From Fulvivirgaceae bacterium JP3-4 (GTDB lineage Bacteria > Bacteroidota > Bacteroidia > Cytophagales > Cyclobacteriaceae): DNA of 64,000 bases. Below, piece after piece: positions 1-8,365 of the stretch. How positions within the stretch are numbered: position 1 is the first letter of the stretch; every line of letters begins with the position of its first letter. The translations under genes were made by a program, and so were the position numbers. The notes beneath the pieces were generated by a model. That model worked only from the letters and a program-made list of their open reading frames with translations, made no database searches and was not told where the DNA came from. The DNA lies in the NCBI GenBank assembly GCA_029309925.1, contig JARKND010000001.1, forward strand, positions 1,612,001-1,676,000. Reading direction: 5' to 3'.

Positions 1-6
1 CGATTT

Positions 7-2448
7 TCATTTTGAAGCAGGGTTAAGGGTAGTCGATGTCATTACGCGAGGGTTTTTGCTGTCAGCGTTCGGTAGAAACAGCATCTGGAAATATTGGCCT
101 TTCGTCCAGCGGTCGATCATGTCATCGTAGTGTTTGCTGCCCGGGTTGCCGGACTGACCTCCGGGGTAAGTTGCCCACGTTTTCACGCCAGATTTCTCGA
201 GACTTACCACCATTCTCCACGATGGACCATGCGTTGTTGAATGCGCGTTGACGATGTCGTGATTTCCTCCCGTGGTCACAGGAACAGAGAGGGCTTTGTT
301 CCGCGTGAGGTGTCCGATGTATGATCCTTTGTAAGTGGCCCAGTCAACCTTGTTGTCGTGTTCCACCTTGAACTCCTCCATATGCTTCACAGCTTTTGAG
401 AAGGATTGGCGCAGTACTTCTTTCGCGGTTTCCTTTTCGCTTGTCTCCTGGATATCAAAGAAGCTGAGAGCAGGTTGCTCTTTCAGCAATCTGATTGTCT
501 GGTACGTGGTTGGTCTCTGGAGTTCAACGCCTTCTTTACTCATTTCATCCCAAAGCATTGGCATCAAAATGTCCCACCAAGCCTCATAGTAACTTGCGCC
601 AACAGACTCTGCATTGTTATAGTAGTCCCAATTCTTAAGTGTCATGAAGGTGGTCAGTTCAGCGCCTTGCAGCTTTGTCGAGTCGAGCTGGCTGAGAAAA
701 TACGGAAGACTTTCTGCAGCTTTCAGGTTGTAATTGTCTAGCTGCAGCCTCATGAGATCCTGCGGCTGAATGGACGATGCTTTTCCCAAAACGTCATTAA
801 TTCTCCTGTTGCGGTAGGCTTCGTAGCTAGTCGCGGTTATGTAGTATGGATAGGTCGCATCCACGGGATACTGATTGGCAGAGCTCACAAAGCCGCGCGC
901 GGGATTTTTATAAGCCACGTTTTGCTCGTTCGGGATGAAAGCCTGCCATCCGTTGCTGCTCTTGCTTCCATCGAGCACAAACTTGCCTTCCTCTTTTCTG
1001 CGCACAGGAAACTTTCCCTGGATCCTCATGGCAATGTCTCCCGACACCGATGCAAAGACAAAATTTTGCGCAGGCGATCCGAAGTGATTGAGTGCATCCA
1101 TATAATCACCGTGATTCTTTGCACGGTTGAGCTTGTAGAGCGCGAGCACTTCCTCCGTCTGCTCATGCGCGATCCAACGGAAGGCATACCCGCTCAAATC
1201 ATTGTCACTTTGGAACGTTTCATCGTAGGTCACCGGGCCCCAGTATGTATAACACACGGTGTCGTAGTAAACAGGTCTTCCTTTTACTTTAAACGCCTCA
1301 ACTACTTTTTCTGTCGGGATCCATTTTCCATCGAGCATGTACTTGTCTTTGCGCTGATCTTCAAATTGGATTTTATACCAGTCCACCAGATCACGTTGGG
1401 CGTTTGTCATCGACCACGCGATTGAATCGTTGAAGCCGATAATGATCCCCGGAGCACCCGGAAGCGAAACACCCATTACATTGATGCCGGGCGCATGAAG
1501 CTGTATCGCATACCAGATTGAAGGAAGGCTTAGTGTGAGGTGAGGATCTCCGCTTAGCATCGGAGAGCCGGTTGCCGTTTTACTGCCAGCGACAGCCCAG
1601 TTATTGCTGCCTGTTGTCGGATCAGGCCCCGGAAGTTTTTTCACGTTGATCAGTTCGGCTGGGATCGCAAGGGCAACGGTATCGATACTGAGCGGCTTGA
1701 ATTTCCATCCACCAGGATTGTCAACGATGGGGTCGCCTGGCTTTTCATCGTCCGGGTAAAGCAGATCAACCACTTCCTTGCCGAATAACTTTAACGCATT
1801 GGTCATTTCAATGTCCTTGTCGCCCATGTTCAATGTCTGCGCGAGGTTTTTCGATTGCAATGCACACTTGAACGGAGTCCAGGGTTCAGGAGCATAATCG
1901 AGCAGTTTATATTCAAAAGGCAGATCATCGTAGTCGAGCGACTCGATGTAACGGTTGATACCCTCGGTGTATTTGTTCACACAGTGGCTGATCACCGAAT
2001 CCGATTCCATGAACTTCAGCGCGCGTGTTGCGCCATAGGCCATGCCGAGCCTTCGCTGCGAGCGATCATAGTTCAGAACCGCATCATTTGAGATGATTTC
2101 GGAAACCCTTCCCGCGGCAGCGTGCGTCTGAAATTCCATTTGCCACAGGCGATGATAGGCGGTGATGTATCCCTGCGCGAGATACAGATCGTCATCGTTC
2201 TGTGCGAAGATATGCGGGATCATCAGGCTGTCGAACCGGACTGTCACGGGTGCCTTGAGGCCGGGAATGTCAAGCTGCCCTGCGAAGGTTTGGTCCTCGC
2301 TCTCGATATTCTGCCAGAAGCCGTGGAACGGGTCTAGAAATTTTCCAAGCGGTGGTATGGGAATGTTTTTGATCGTCCAGCCGTTGTTGAGGAAAAGAAT
2401 GAGTCCAACAGTAACGACCAGCGAAATTGAAAACTTAACAACTTTCAT
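7..2448 (-). CDS. Penicillin acylase family N-terminal-nucleophile hydrolase
   Basis: The 813-residue protein has the layout of penicillin amidases and acyl-homoserine-lactone acylases, which cleave amide bonds after self-processing into two chains. A hydrophobic N-terminus (about residues 5-21) acts as a signal peptide or membrane anchor, so the enzyme is probably periplasmic. The segment GSNNWAV places Gly280-Ser281 at the expected autoprocessing site; Ser281 would become the nucleophile of the beta chain. GDPHL at about 300 and the following WY-rich stretch are also typical. Length fits the family. The substrate cannot be read from sequence: antibiotic, quorum-signal and general amide hydrolysis are all possible. 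It is the only minus-strand gene here, diverges from kdsC across about 100 bp, and its stop codon lies at the very edge of the window. Confidence 0.9.
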   Translation of the reverse strand: MKVVKFSISLVVTVGLILFLNNGWTIKNIPIPPLGKFLDPFHGFWQNIESEDQTFAGQLDIPGLKAPVTVRFDSLMIPHIFAQNDDDLYLAQGYITAYHRLWQMEFQTHAAAGRVSEIISNDAVLNYDRSQRRLGMAYGATRALKFMESDSVISHCVNKYTEGINRYIESLDYDDLPFEYKLLDYAPEPWTPFKCALQSKNLAQTLNMGDKDIEMTNALKLFGKEVVDLLYPDDEKPGDPIVDNPGGWKFKPLSIDTVALAIPAELINVKKLPGPDPTTGSNNWAVAGSKTATGSPMLSGDPHLTLSLPSIWYAIQLHAPGINVMGVSLPGAPGIIIGFNDSIAWSMTNAQRDLVDWYKIQFEDQRKDKYMLDGKWIPTEKVVEAFKVKGRPVYYDTVCYTYWGPVTYDETFQSDNDLSGYAFRWIAHEQTEEVLALYKLNRAKNHGDYMDALNHFGSPAQNFVFASVSGDIAMRIQGKFPVRRKEEGKFVLDGSKSSNGWQAFIPNEQNVAYKNPARGFVSSANQYPVDATYPYYITATSYEAYRNRRINDVLGKASSIQPQDLMRLQLDNYNLKAAESLPYFLSQLDSTKLQGAELTTFMTLKNWDYYNNAESVGASYYEAWWDILMPMLWDEMSKEGVELQRPTTYQTIRLLKEQPALSFFDIQETSEKETAKEVLRQSFSKAVKHMEEFKVEHDNKVDWATYKGSYIGHLTRNKALSVPVTTGGNHDIVNAHSTTHGPSWRMVVSLEKSGVKTWATYPGGQSGNPGSKHYDDMIDRWTKGQYFQMLFLPNADSKNPRVMTSTTLNPASK

Positions 2449-2545
2449 TACAGGCTCAGGGTTTAGGTTTAATAAAGTAAAAAGCTTTTCCTAATTTTCG
2501 CCAGAATTGACGTCATTTTTTAGAGAAACTATTTAACTCATCATC

Positions 2546-3073
2546 TTGCCAAGGTACAGTAAAGAACAGATCAAAAAAGCCTCTGTCGTTAAAGCGATCT
2601 TTTTCGATGTTGATGGGGTTCTAACGGACGGCCGCATTATCTATGATGATACCGGTCGCGAAATCAAGAGCTTTAACGTAAAGGATGGCCTCATTATCAG
2701 TTACCTGAAAAAGGCGGGGATAATTACGGGCGCGATTTCAGGAAGAGAATCTGCTGCGGTTACACGCAGGTGTGCAGAACTCAAAGTCGACTTCTGTCAC
2801 CAGGGTATCGTTGATAAAGCGATGGTGTTCGACAAACTTTTGAAACACTACAAGCTGAAATCGAAAGAGGTAGTGTTTATTGGCGATGACATCAATGATC
2901 TGCCTGTGTTCCGCCAGGTCGGATTCAGCGTCTGTCCCTCTGATACCTACGACTATCTGAAAGAACAGGTCGACCTTGTTACATACGCTAAAGGTGGAAT
3001 GGGTGTGTTGCGCGAAGTCGGTGACCTTGTGCTCACGGCAAAAGGTCTTTTTGAAAACATTATCAAAGCATAA
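2546..3073 (+). CDS. kdsC: 3-deoxy-D-manno-octulosonate 8-phosphate phosphatase (KdsC-type HAD)
   Basis: This 175-residue HAD phosphatase removes phosphate from Kdo-8-phosphate, the step after KdsA in making Kdo for the lipopolysaccharide core. The catalytic motif DVDGVLTDG lies at residues 21-29 with nucleophile Asp21 and acid/base Asp23. FIGDDINDLPV near residue 115 supplies the metal-binding acidic pair. Length and the absence of a cap domain fit KdsC. The start is TTG; there is no in-frame ATG or GTG before the catalytic motif, so TTG is forced. kdsA follows after 3 bp, which strongly supports the assignment and indicates co-transcription. Confidence 0.93.
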   Translation: MPRYSKEQIKKASVVKAIFFDVDGVLTDGRIIYDDTGREIKSFNVKDGLIISYLKKAGIITGAISGRESAAVTRRCAELKVDFCHQGIVDKAMVFDKLLKHYKLKSKEVVFIGDDINDLPVFRQVGFSVCPSDTYDYLKEQVDLVTYAKGGMGVLREVGDLVLTAKGLFENIIKA

Positions 3074-3076
3074 TCA

Positions 3077-3907
3077 ATGGAAAAATATACCAAAGAAGTC
3101 AGCATCGGTTCGTCAATCAAAACCGGCAGGAATAAAATGATTTTGTTTGCCGGTCCGTGTGCGGCAGAGAGCTACGAGATCTGTATCGAGACGGGATCAA
3201 AAGTGAAGGAGATCTGCAAGAAGCTCGACATCGATTATATTTTTAAATCGTCATTCGACAAGGCGAACCGCACGTCAGCGGGCTCATATCGCGGCCCATC
3301 CCGCGAAGGCGGACTTGAAATTTTAGCACGTGTTAAAAAAGAGCTCAGCGTTCCGGTTGTAACGGATGTACACGAATCATATCAGTGTGCGGAAGTGGCC
3401 GAAGTCGTGGATGTTCTCCAGATCCCGGCATTTCTTTGCCGCCAGACGGATCTGCTGAAAGCTGCTGCGCGTACCGGTAAGGTTGTAAAGATCAAGAAGG
3501 GCCAGTTCATGGCTCCCGAAGACATGAAGTATGCAGTGGATAAAGTACGCGGTGAAGGCAACGATAATGTATTTCTTACTGAACGCGGTGCAAGCTTTGG
3601 TTATCACACGCTTGTGGTAGATATGCGTTCACTTCCCATCATGCGTCAGTTTGCTCCGGTGATTTTTGACGTCACGCATTCGGTGCAACAGCCAGGGGGC
3701 AAAGGCGGATCTTCGGGAGGCCAGCGCGAGTTTGCGCCATTCCTCGCGCGCGCTGCAGGTGCTGCCGGAGTTGACGGCTTTTTCATCGAAACCCATCCCA
3801 ATCCCGAAAAAGCGCTCAGCGATGGACCGAACATGATCCCGCTTCACCAGATGGAAGCGTTCCTCACGATGGCTAAGAAAGCGTGGGAGTTGGGAGGGGG
3901 GTATTAG
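3077..3907 (+). CDS. kdsA: 3-deoxy-8-phosphooctulonate synthase
   Basis: KdsA (276 residues) condenses phosphoenolpyruvate with arabinose 5-phosphate to give Kdo-8-phosphate in the cytoplasm. Family motifs are clear: FAGPCAAES at about 24-32, [11 protein letters not shown] near 57, FLCRQTDLL near 118 and a C-terminal ETHPNP segment. Cys28 in GPC occupies the position that separates metal-dependent enzymes (Cys) from the E. coli-type metal-independent ones (Asn), so this should be a metal-dependent KdsA. It sits 3 bp after kdsC. The last codons and stop lie inside an unusually G-rich stretch (Gly-Gly-Gly-Tyr-stop) that continues into the downstream repeat region, so the extreme C-terminus may have been altered by an insertion. 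Confidence 0.95.
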   Translation: MEKYTKEVSIGSSIKTGRNKMILFAGPCAAESYEICIETGSKVKEICKKLDIDYIFKSSFDKANRTSAGSYRGPSREGGLEILARVKKELSVPVVTDVHESYQCAEVAEVVDVLQIPAFLCRQTDLLKAAARTGKVVKIKKGQFMAPEDMKYAVDKVRGEGNDNVFLTERGASFGYHTLVVDMRSLPIMRQFAPVIFDVTHSVQQPGGKGGSSGGQREFAPFLARAAGAAGVDGFFIETHPNPEKALSDGPNMIPLHQMEAFLTMAKKAWELGGGY

Positions 3908-3931
3908 GCCGGGGTGCCGGGGATGCCGGGG
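3896..3931 (+). other. G-run tract, possible G-quadruplex, at the kdsA stop
   Basis: Four G-runs occur in 36 bp: six G at 3896-3901, then GGGG at 3911-3914, 3919-3922 and 3928-3931, the last three separated by TGCC and ATGCC. This can in principle fold as a G-quadruplex on the + strand (and in the mRNA). It forms the outermost part of the left arm of the candidate mobile element; the right outer arm (about 4735-4770) is correspondingly C-rich. Confidence 0.4.
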
Positions 3932-3955
3932 ATGGCGCGCTTCGCTTGGAAGGGT

Positions 3956-4078
3956 GGTTGCAGGTGGCAGGTTACAAGTTGCAGGTTACAGGTTGGAAAC
4001 GGTGGATGTCGGTTGACGGATTCCGTTGGCCAGTGGTGGTCTCAGTTGCAGGTTTCATGTTTCAGGTTGCAAGCAAGG
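3956..4078 (-). repeat. Heptamer array, left arm of element A (RCAGGTT units on + strand)
   Basis: Seven-base units can be read in phase: GGTTGCA, GGTGGCA, GGTTACA, AGTTGCA, GGTTACA from 3956 to 3990, then GGTTGG. A decayed middle (4004-4031: GGATGTC, GGTTGAC, GGATTCC, GTTGGCC) is followed by AGTTGCA, GGTTTCA, TGTTTCA, GGTTGCA at 4044-4071. Read on the minus strand these are AACCTGY-type units. The remaining 130 bases up to the ATG at 4214 hold no gene I can support. Confidence 0.75.
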
Positions 4079-4213
4079 TTTAGACATTTCCAGCTGTGGG
4101 ATAGCGGTTGGAGAGTGTGGGGTCGGTAAGTTATACGTTTCGGGTTTTCCTTGAAATTGCTGAGGAGTTTTACATTACCAAGGATGCTGATGGTTATGTC
4201 AAAACTGTAGGAA

Positions 4214-4579
4214 ATGAATAGTTATCGGGATCTCGAGATTTATAAGGAGTCAAGGCGACTTGCGCTTGACGTTCACCGGATGACGCTTACACTTCCCAAA
4301 TTCGAGTTGTACGAAGAGGGCTCTCAGGCAAGGCGCTGCTCAAAATCGGTCACATCAATGATCGTGGAGGGGTATGGAAGGCGGAGATACAAGAAGGATT
4401 ACATCAAATATCTGATTTATGCTCACACGGAATGCGATGAGACAAACGTCCACCTCGATTTTCTGTTTCATACAGGGTCATGGAAGGATGAACTATTTTT
4501 CAACCAGCTCACCCGCGACTACATCACATTGAGTAAAAAAATAAATAACTTCATTACTTGGGTTGAAGACAATCTTTGA
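4214..4579 (+). CDS. Four-helix-bundle protein (23S-IVP / Avd-like, TIGR02436 type)
   Basis: This 121-residue, helix-rich protein has the family hallmarks: an N-terminal 'R-D-L-E-I-Y-K' helix start, the central IVEGYGRR motif (related to the family's N-I-A-E-G-F/Y-G-R) at about residues 50-57, then YIKYLIYAHTECDE, matching the usual 'FLRFLxIAxGSxxE' helix. Family members occur in 23S rRNA intervening sequences and, as Avd, in diversity-generating retroelements; the biochemical role of stand-alone members is not known to me. No reverse transcriptase is nearby. The ATG at 4214 is the only sensible start. The gene is framed by inverted heptamer arms, and a second, diverged family member lies at 8366 in the same kind of setting. 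Confidence 0.82.
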   Translation: MNSYRDLEIYKESRRLALDVHRMTLTLPKFELYEEGSQARRCSKSVTSMIVEGYGRRRYKKDYIKYLIYAHTECDETNVHLDFLFHTGSWKDELFFNQLTRDYITLSKKINNFITWVEDNL

Positions 4580-4597
4580 GCCAGGCAAAACTCTGTC

Positions 4598-4718
4598 CAC
4601 CTGCACCTTGCGCCCTGCAATTGCAACATGTAACTTGCAACTGGCAGCTGACACCTGGCAACCAGGAACCGGTGACCTGCCGCGACCTGTAATTTGTAAC
4701 CTGTCACCTGCAACCTGT
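4598..4718 (+). repeat. Heptamer array, right arm of element A (AACCTGY units)
   Basis: About 17 units of 7 bp run nearly without phase loss: CACCTGC, ACCTTGC, GCCCTGC, a 6-bp unit, then AACATGT, AACTTGC, AACTGGC, AGCTGAC, ACCTGGC, AACCAGG, AACCGGT, GACCTGC, a 3-bp insertion, GACCTGT, AATTTGT, AACCTGT, CACCTGC, AACCTGT. The consensus is AACCTGY. The units differ by scattered substitutions but keep the period, which is unlike a freshly expanded microsatellite. It is oriented opposite to the left arm. Confidence 0.8.
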
Positions 4719-4855
4719 GACGTCAATAGACCCCCAGTTCCCTGGCCCCCCGGACACCCGGCTCCCATCTTCAACCGTTTGAACCTACCCACGAACACGT
4801 CATTTTAAAGTTTCCGCCAATTCGCGTACTTTCGTCCCTAAATTCTACAGAGTAG

Positions 4856-6625
4856 GTGGACTTAACATTCGCTCAGTACTTCGTTTTTGCTGTTGTCGTG
4901 TTCCTGGTGCTGGCGCTGTATCGCGAGTGGTTCAATCCTTCGCTGACCTTCTTCATCGCAACCGTTGCGCTTCTGCTTGGCGGAATACTCACGCCCTCTG
5001 AGTTGCTGAGAGGATTATCTAACCAGCAAATCGTCCTGGTTTTTCTGCTCGTGGTTGTCACTGCCGGAATCCGCGCAATCTACGGTAGTGCACTCTTTTC
5101 CGGCTTGTTCAATCCAAACCTGAAACCGAAACAATTTCTTTTCAGGTTGATGGTGTTCGTTTCGTCCATCTCCGCCTTTCTCAACAATACACCCATCGTT
5201 GCGTTTATGATCCCGTATGTAAAAGACTGGGCGCAGCGCACGGGCAATCCTGCTTCGAAGTTTTTGATTCCGTTGTCGTTCGCAACAATCCTTGGCGGGA
5301 TGATAACCGTGATCGGAACGTCTACAAACCTTGTGCTGAATGGACTCATCGCAGAATACCAGCTTCCGCTGCTCGGCTTCAAGGACTTCTTCTTCCTCGG
5401 TGTTGGCGTCACCGTGTTCGGAGGACTGTATCTTTATTTTATCGGTTATAAACTCTTGCCTTCGAACGCAGATGAGATCGATGCACTTCGCGAGAACCTG
5501 AAGGAGTATATCGTTGAGACGGATATAACACCGACATCAAAACTCATCGGCAAAACAGTGAAAGATGCAGGCTTGCGAAACCTTAAGGATGTTTTTCTTG
5601 TCGAGATCATTCGCGATGACCGTGTGATTTCACCGGTGTCGCCTGATGAGGTAATTGAAACCGGAGATGCATTGTTTTTTGCAGGCAACACAGAATCCAT
5701 TTACAAGCTGATCCGTGAAGACAACGGTCTGACTATTCCAAAAGAAACTGTCGGAGATCCCGAAGAGCAGTTCAACTTTGTGGAGGCCGTAATTCCCGCT
5801 AACTCAGCGCTTGTCGGCATGCGTATTAAAGATTCGGATTTCAGAAAGAAATTTGATTCATCGATCATCGCGATCCATCGCAATGGAAAGCGTGTCCCGG
5901 GCAAGGTAGGAGAGATGCAGATTTCTGCAGGGGATTTCCTCTTGCTCCTGGCAAACGATAAACGAGCCAATGGAAATCATGAAAGCGATCTTTTCTTTTT
6001 GTCTGTTCCCAAGAAAGTCACAGAGAAAAAATCACCGTGGAAAAAAGTATTTGGACTGCTCTGCTTTGGATTGCTGATCAGCGGAGTGGTAGGTTTGTTT
6101 CCGCTGTTTGATGTGTGCCTGGTGATCCTGACGCTGCTCGTGTTCTTCGGGGTGCTTAACCTGACCGACATCAGGCGTGAACTTGATCTCAGCCTGCTCA
6201 TGATCCTGGTGTGTTCCCTTGCCATTGGGGTGGCGCTCGAGAAATCCGGGACCGCGAAGATCATGGCTACGGTACTGATCGATGCCGGAAAAAATTTCGG
6301 CCCGGTTGCCGTGCTCAGTGCATTGTTTGTCGTCACGATTTTTCTCACTGCACTGATCACCAACGCAGCAGCGGTGGCCATTGTGTTTCCAATTGCCATG
6401 TCGATTGCCCAGCAGATGTCGCTGAGTTATACGCCTTTCTTTGTCGCGATCGCTTATGCAGCTTCGGGTGATTTCATGACTCCCATCGGATACCAGACCA
6501 ACCTGATGGTGTATGGGCCGGGCGGATACACATTCAAAGATTTTATGCGTGTCGGTGGGCCGCTCACAATTATTTATACAGTAATTTGCATCGGCTTTAT
6601 CTCATACTATTACAACCTGATCTGA
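4856..6625 (+). CDS. SLC13/DASS-family permease with two TrkA-C domains, probable sulfate transporter
   Basis: The 589-residue protein is a divalent-anion:sodium symporter-type permease. N-terminal membrane helices (about 4-200) contain NNTPIVAFM and [10 protein letters not shown], typical of the family's first half. Two soluble TrkA-C (RCK-C) domains follow at about 205-285 and 300-385. The C-terminal membrane half contains [11 protein letters not shown] and [12 protein letters not shown], the second copy of the TN motif. Permeases of this TrkA-C-bearing type include known sulfate transporters, and cysC begins 1 bp after the stop, so sulfate is the likely substrate (inference). The start is GTG. 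TACTTTCG at 4827-4834 is a weak -7 candidate. The gene lies just downstream of element A, which may have separated it from an older promoter. Confidence 0.87.
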   Translation: MDLTFAQYFVFAVVVFLVLALYREWFNPSLTFFIATVALLLGGILTPSELLRGLSNQQIVLVFLLVVVTAGIRAIYGSALFSGLFNPNLKPKQFLFRLMVFVSSISAFLNNTPIVAFMIPYVKDWAQRTGNPASKFLIPLSFATILGGMITVIGTSTNLVLNGLIAEYQLPLLGFKDFFFLGVGVTVFGGLYLYFIGYKLLPSNADEIDALRENLKEYIVETDITPTSKLIGKTVKDAGLRNLKDVFLVEIIRDDRVISPVSPDEVIETGDALFFAGNTESIYKLIREDNGLTIPKETVGDPEEQFNFVEAVIPANSALVGMRIKDSDFRKKFDSSIIAIHRNGKRVPGKVGEMQISAGDFLLLLANDKRANGNHESDLFFLSVPKKVTEKKSPWKKVFGLLCFGLLISGVVGLFPLFDVCLVILTLLVFFGVLNLTDIRRELDLSLLMILVCSLAIGVALEKSGTAKIMATVLIDAGKNFGPVAVLSALFVVTIFLTALITNAAAVAIVFPIAMSIAQQMSLSYTPFFVAIAYAASGDFMTPIGYQTNLMVYGPGGYTFKDFMRVGGPLTIIYTVICIGFISYYYNLI

Positions 6626-6626
6626 C

Positions 6627-7223
6627 GTGAACAACCTTTACCCCATACAGACAAAAGTAGATGCCTCGAAGCGTCAGCAGCTTCTGAATCAGCGGCCGCT
6701 GTTGATTTGGTTTACAGGTTTGTCGGGATCAGGAAAGTCAACGCTTGCAGTGCAGCTCGAAGCGATGTTGTATGATCGAAGTTACAAGACGTATCTGCTC
6801 GATGGGGATAATATTCGCACAGGTCTGAATAAAGATCTGACGTTTACCGAGGAAGGACGTGTTGAAAACATCAGGCGTATTGGTGAGGTGGGTAAGCTGA
6901 TGGTAGATGCCGGACTGGTAGTGTTGTCTGCATTTATTTCTCCGTTCGAAGCGGATCGTCAACAAGTGCGAAACATTGTCGGCAGACAGAACTACTTTGA
7001 AGTCTTTGTTGACACACCACTCGAAATTTGCGAGCAACGCGATGTCAAGGGATTGTACAGGAAGGCGCGGGCTGGCGAAGTGAAGAATTTTACCGGCATC
7101 GATTCACCTTATGAAAGACCGAGCGCACCCGACATCAGAATTGAAACTGATAAAATCTCTATTGAAGACGCGGTTGAGAACTTATTCAGAACCATCGAAT
7201 CAAGAATAACACGTAAACATTGA
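6627..7223 (+). CDS. cysC: Adenylyl-sulfate kinase
   Basis: CysC phosphorylates adenosine 5'-phosphosulfate to PAPS. The 198-residue protein has the P-loop GLSGSGKST at residues 31-39, followed by [18 protein letters not shown] and the downstream '[13 protein letters not shown]' and '[18 protein letters not shown]' segments diagnostic of APS kinases. The start is GTG, one base after the permease stop, so translation is probably coupled to the transporter. It is a stand-alone kinase rather than a CysN-CysC fusion. Confidence 0.95.
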   Translation: MNNLYPIQTKVDASKRQQLLNQRPLLIWFTGLSGSGKSTLAVQLEAMLYDRSYKTYLLDGDNIRTGLNKDLTFTEEGRVENIRRIGEVGKLMVDAGLVVLSAFISPFEADRQQVRNIVGRQNYFEVFVDTPLEICEQRDVKGLYRKARAGEVKNFTGIDSPYERPSAPDIRIETDKISIEDAVENLFRTIESRITRKH

Positions 7224-7272
7224 AAAGAAACGGCCCGGCACCGGCCTCCCGGCACCTGGCAACCTGATTAAC
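7224..7272. repeat. Short C-rich repeat remnant between cysC and cysD
   Basis: These 49 bases contain CCCGGCACC, CCCGGCACCTGG and CAACCTG segments that resemble the outer (CCCGG/CCGGGG) and inner (AACCTG) arms of element A. It carries no gene and could be a decayed or minimal copy of the same repeat family. It also occupies the space where the cysD ribosome-binding site should be. Confidence 0.5.
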
Positions 7273-8178
7273 ATGAGCCAATATTATCTCACGCACTTAA
7301 AAGAACTTGAAGCCGAAGCCATCTACGTCATTCGTGAAGTAGTGGCGCAGTTTGAAAATCCGGCTTTGCTTTTTTCCGGTGGCAAAGACTCCATTGTGCT
7401 GGCATATCTGTCGCGCAAAGCATTCCATCCGGCAAAAATTCCTTTTCCACTCGTCCACATCGACACAGGTCATAACTTTCCTGAGACGATGGAGTACCGC
7501 GACTGGCTGATCAATGAGCTGGGCGTAAGACTCGTGGTTGGATCGGTGCAGGAAAGTATCGACAAAGGTCGTGTGAAGGAGGAGACCGGATTCAATGCAA
7601 GCCGCAATGCGCTTCAGACTGTCACGCTGCTCGATACGATCGAAAAAAATAAATTCGATGCGGCAATGGGTGGCGCAAGGCGTGATGAAGAAAAAGCGCG
7701 TGCGAAAGAACGTTTTTTCTCGCATCGCGATGAGTTCGGTCAGTGGGATCCGAAGAATCAGCGTCCGGAGTTATGGAACATCTTTAACGGACGTAAACAC
7801 ATTGGAGAACACTTCCGTGTATTTCCGATCTCAAACTGGACCGAGATGGATGTGTGGCAATACATTCACGCTGAAAATATTCCGATTCCAAAATTGTATT
7901 ATGCGCATGAACGCGAAGTGATTGTGCGTGACGGTGCGATACTGTCAACGTCACCGTGGCTGAAGCTGAAGCCGGATGAAAAACCGATGCGAAAGCGCGT
8001 GCGCTTCAGAACCTGTGGCGACATGCCGATCACGGGTGCTGTTGAGTCAGATGCCGACACACTGGAAAAGATCATCGAGGAAATTTCCATCTCGCGCAAG
8101 ACCGAACGCGGAACCCGTCACGATGACAAGCGAAGCGAAACAGCGATGGAGGATCGCAAAAAATCGGGGTACTTCTAA
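7273..8178 (+). CDS. cysD: Sulfate adenylyltransferase subunit 2
   Basis: CysD is the catalytic ATP-sulfurylase subunit that makes APS from sulfate and ATP, driven by the CysN GTPase. The PP-loop SGGKDS is at residues 35-40, and the protein shows the family's 'HIDTGHNFPE' and 'GGARRDEEKARAKER' segments plus a C-terminal 'RYRTCGD'-like stretch (here RFRTCGD). Its 301 residues are normal. In most bacteria cysN follows immediately; here 779 bp containing a four-helix-bundle gene and repeats intervene. Confidence 0.96.
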   Translation: MSQYYLTHLKELEAEAIYVIREVVAQFENPALLFSGGKDSIVLAYLSRKAFHPAKIPFPLVHIDTGHNFPETMEYRDWLINELGVRLVVGSVQESIDKGRVKEETGFNASRNALQTVTLLDTIEKNKFDAAMGGARRDEEKARAKERFFSHRDEFGQWDPKNQRPELWNIFNGRKHIGEHFRVFPISNWTEMDVWQYIHAENIPIPKLYYAHEREVIVRDGAILSTSPWLKLKPDEKPMRKRVRFRTCGDMPITGAVESDADTLEKIIEEISISRKTERGTRHDDKRSETAMEDRKKSGYF

Positions 8179-8338
8179 TGGTTTTTGGGAGGCGTTTGAG
8201 ATAACTTGTTTAGTTGTTGCGAGTTTGGTGTTTCGTGTTGGCGGAGAGTGTGATGGATGGGAGTTTAGTTTAATTATGATAGTTAAGGTTCAAAGTTTGT
8301 TTTTAGTTGTTCATAGGCCATTGACGGATTTAAGTATG

Positions 8339-8364
8339 GTTAAATTGTTTCAAAACAACTTAAC
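8339..8364. promoter_or_regulatory. 26-bp palindrome abutting the four-helix-bundle start codon
   Basis: GTTAAATTGTTT (8339-8350), a CA loop, then AAACAACTTAAC (8353-8364) form an inverted repeat with 12-bp arms and a single mismatch. It ends one base before the ATG at 8366. It could be a DNA-binding operator or an mRNA hairpin that hides the ribosome-binding region. No equally clear counterpart was seen before the element A gene. Confidence 0.5.
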
Positions 8365-8365
8365 G

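Larger units (their letters stand above)
3908..4770. mobile_element. Candidate element A: four-helix-bundle gene between inverted heptamer-repeat arms
   Basis: The unit lies between kdsA and the permease gene. Its left arm is G/T-rich (outer CCGGGG repeats, inner RCAGGTT heptamers at 3956-3996 and 4044-4071). Its right arm is the complement in kind (inner AACCTGY heptamers at 4598-4718, outer CCCGG-rich segment at about 4735-4770). The order outer-inner-gene-inner-outer is therefore an imperfect inverted repeat around the 121-codon gene at 4214. The 33-bp stretch at 3964-3996 matches the reverse complement of 4675-4707 closely over its first 20 bases or so. The boundaries are approximate and no target-site duplication was identified. 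Calling it mobile is inference from architecture and from a second copy of the same design at 8179-8946. Confidence 0.5.

Noticed and set aside
3883-4129. Two small + strand open frames in the repeat region after kdsA.
   Set aside because: They are composed of the G-rich and heptamer repeats and have no protein-like features.
4140-4222. A short + strand frame (from GSVSYTF-like codons to a TAG overlapping the four-helix-bundle start) that reads like coding sequence.
   Set aside because: Too short, no start codon, and no recognisable homologue; possibly the tail of a degraded gene but not supportable.
4214-4579. The four-helix-bundle genes as Avd of a diversity-generating retroelement.
   Set aside because: No reverse transcriptase, template repeat or variable-repeat target gene was found in the window.
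4493-4808. Small open frames on both strands across the right arm of element A.
   Set aside because: They translate the heptamer array (repeating Leu-Gln-Val-type residues) and contain no domain.
7976-8365. Upstream extension of the element B gene into cysD.
   Set aside because: The extension overlaps cysD out of frame and has no family similarity; conserved sequence starts at about 8366.
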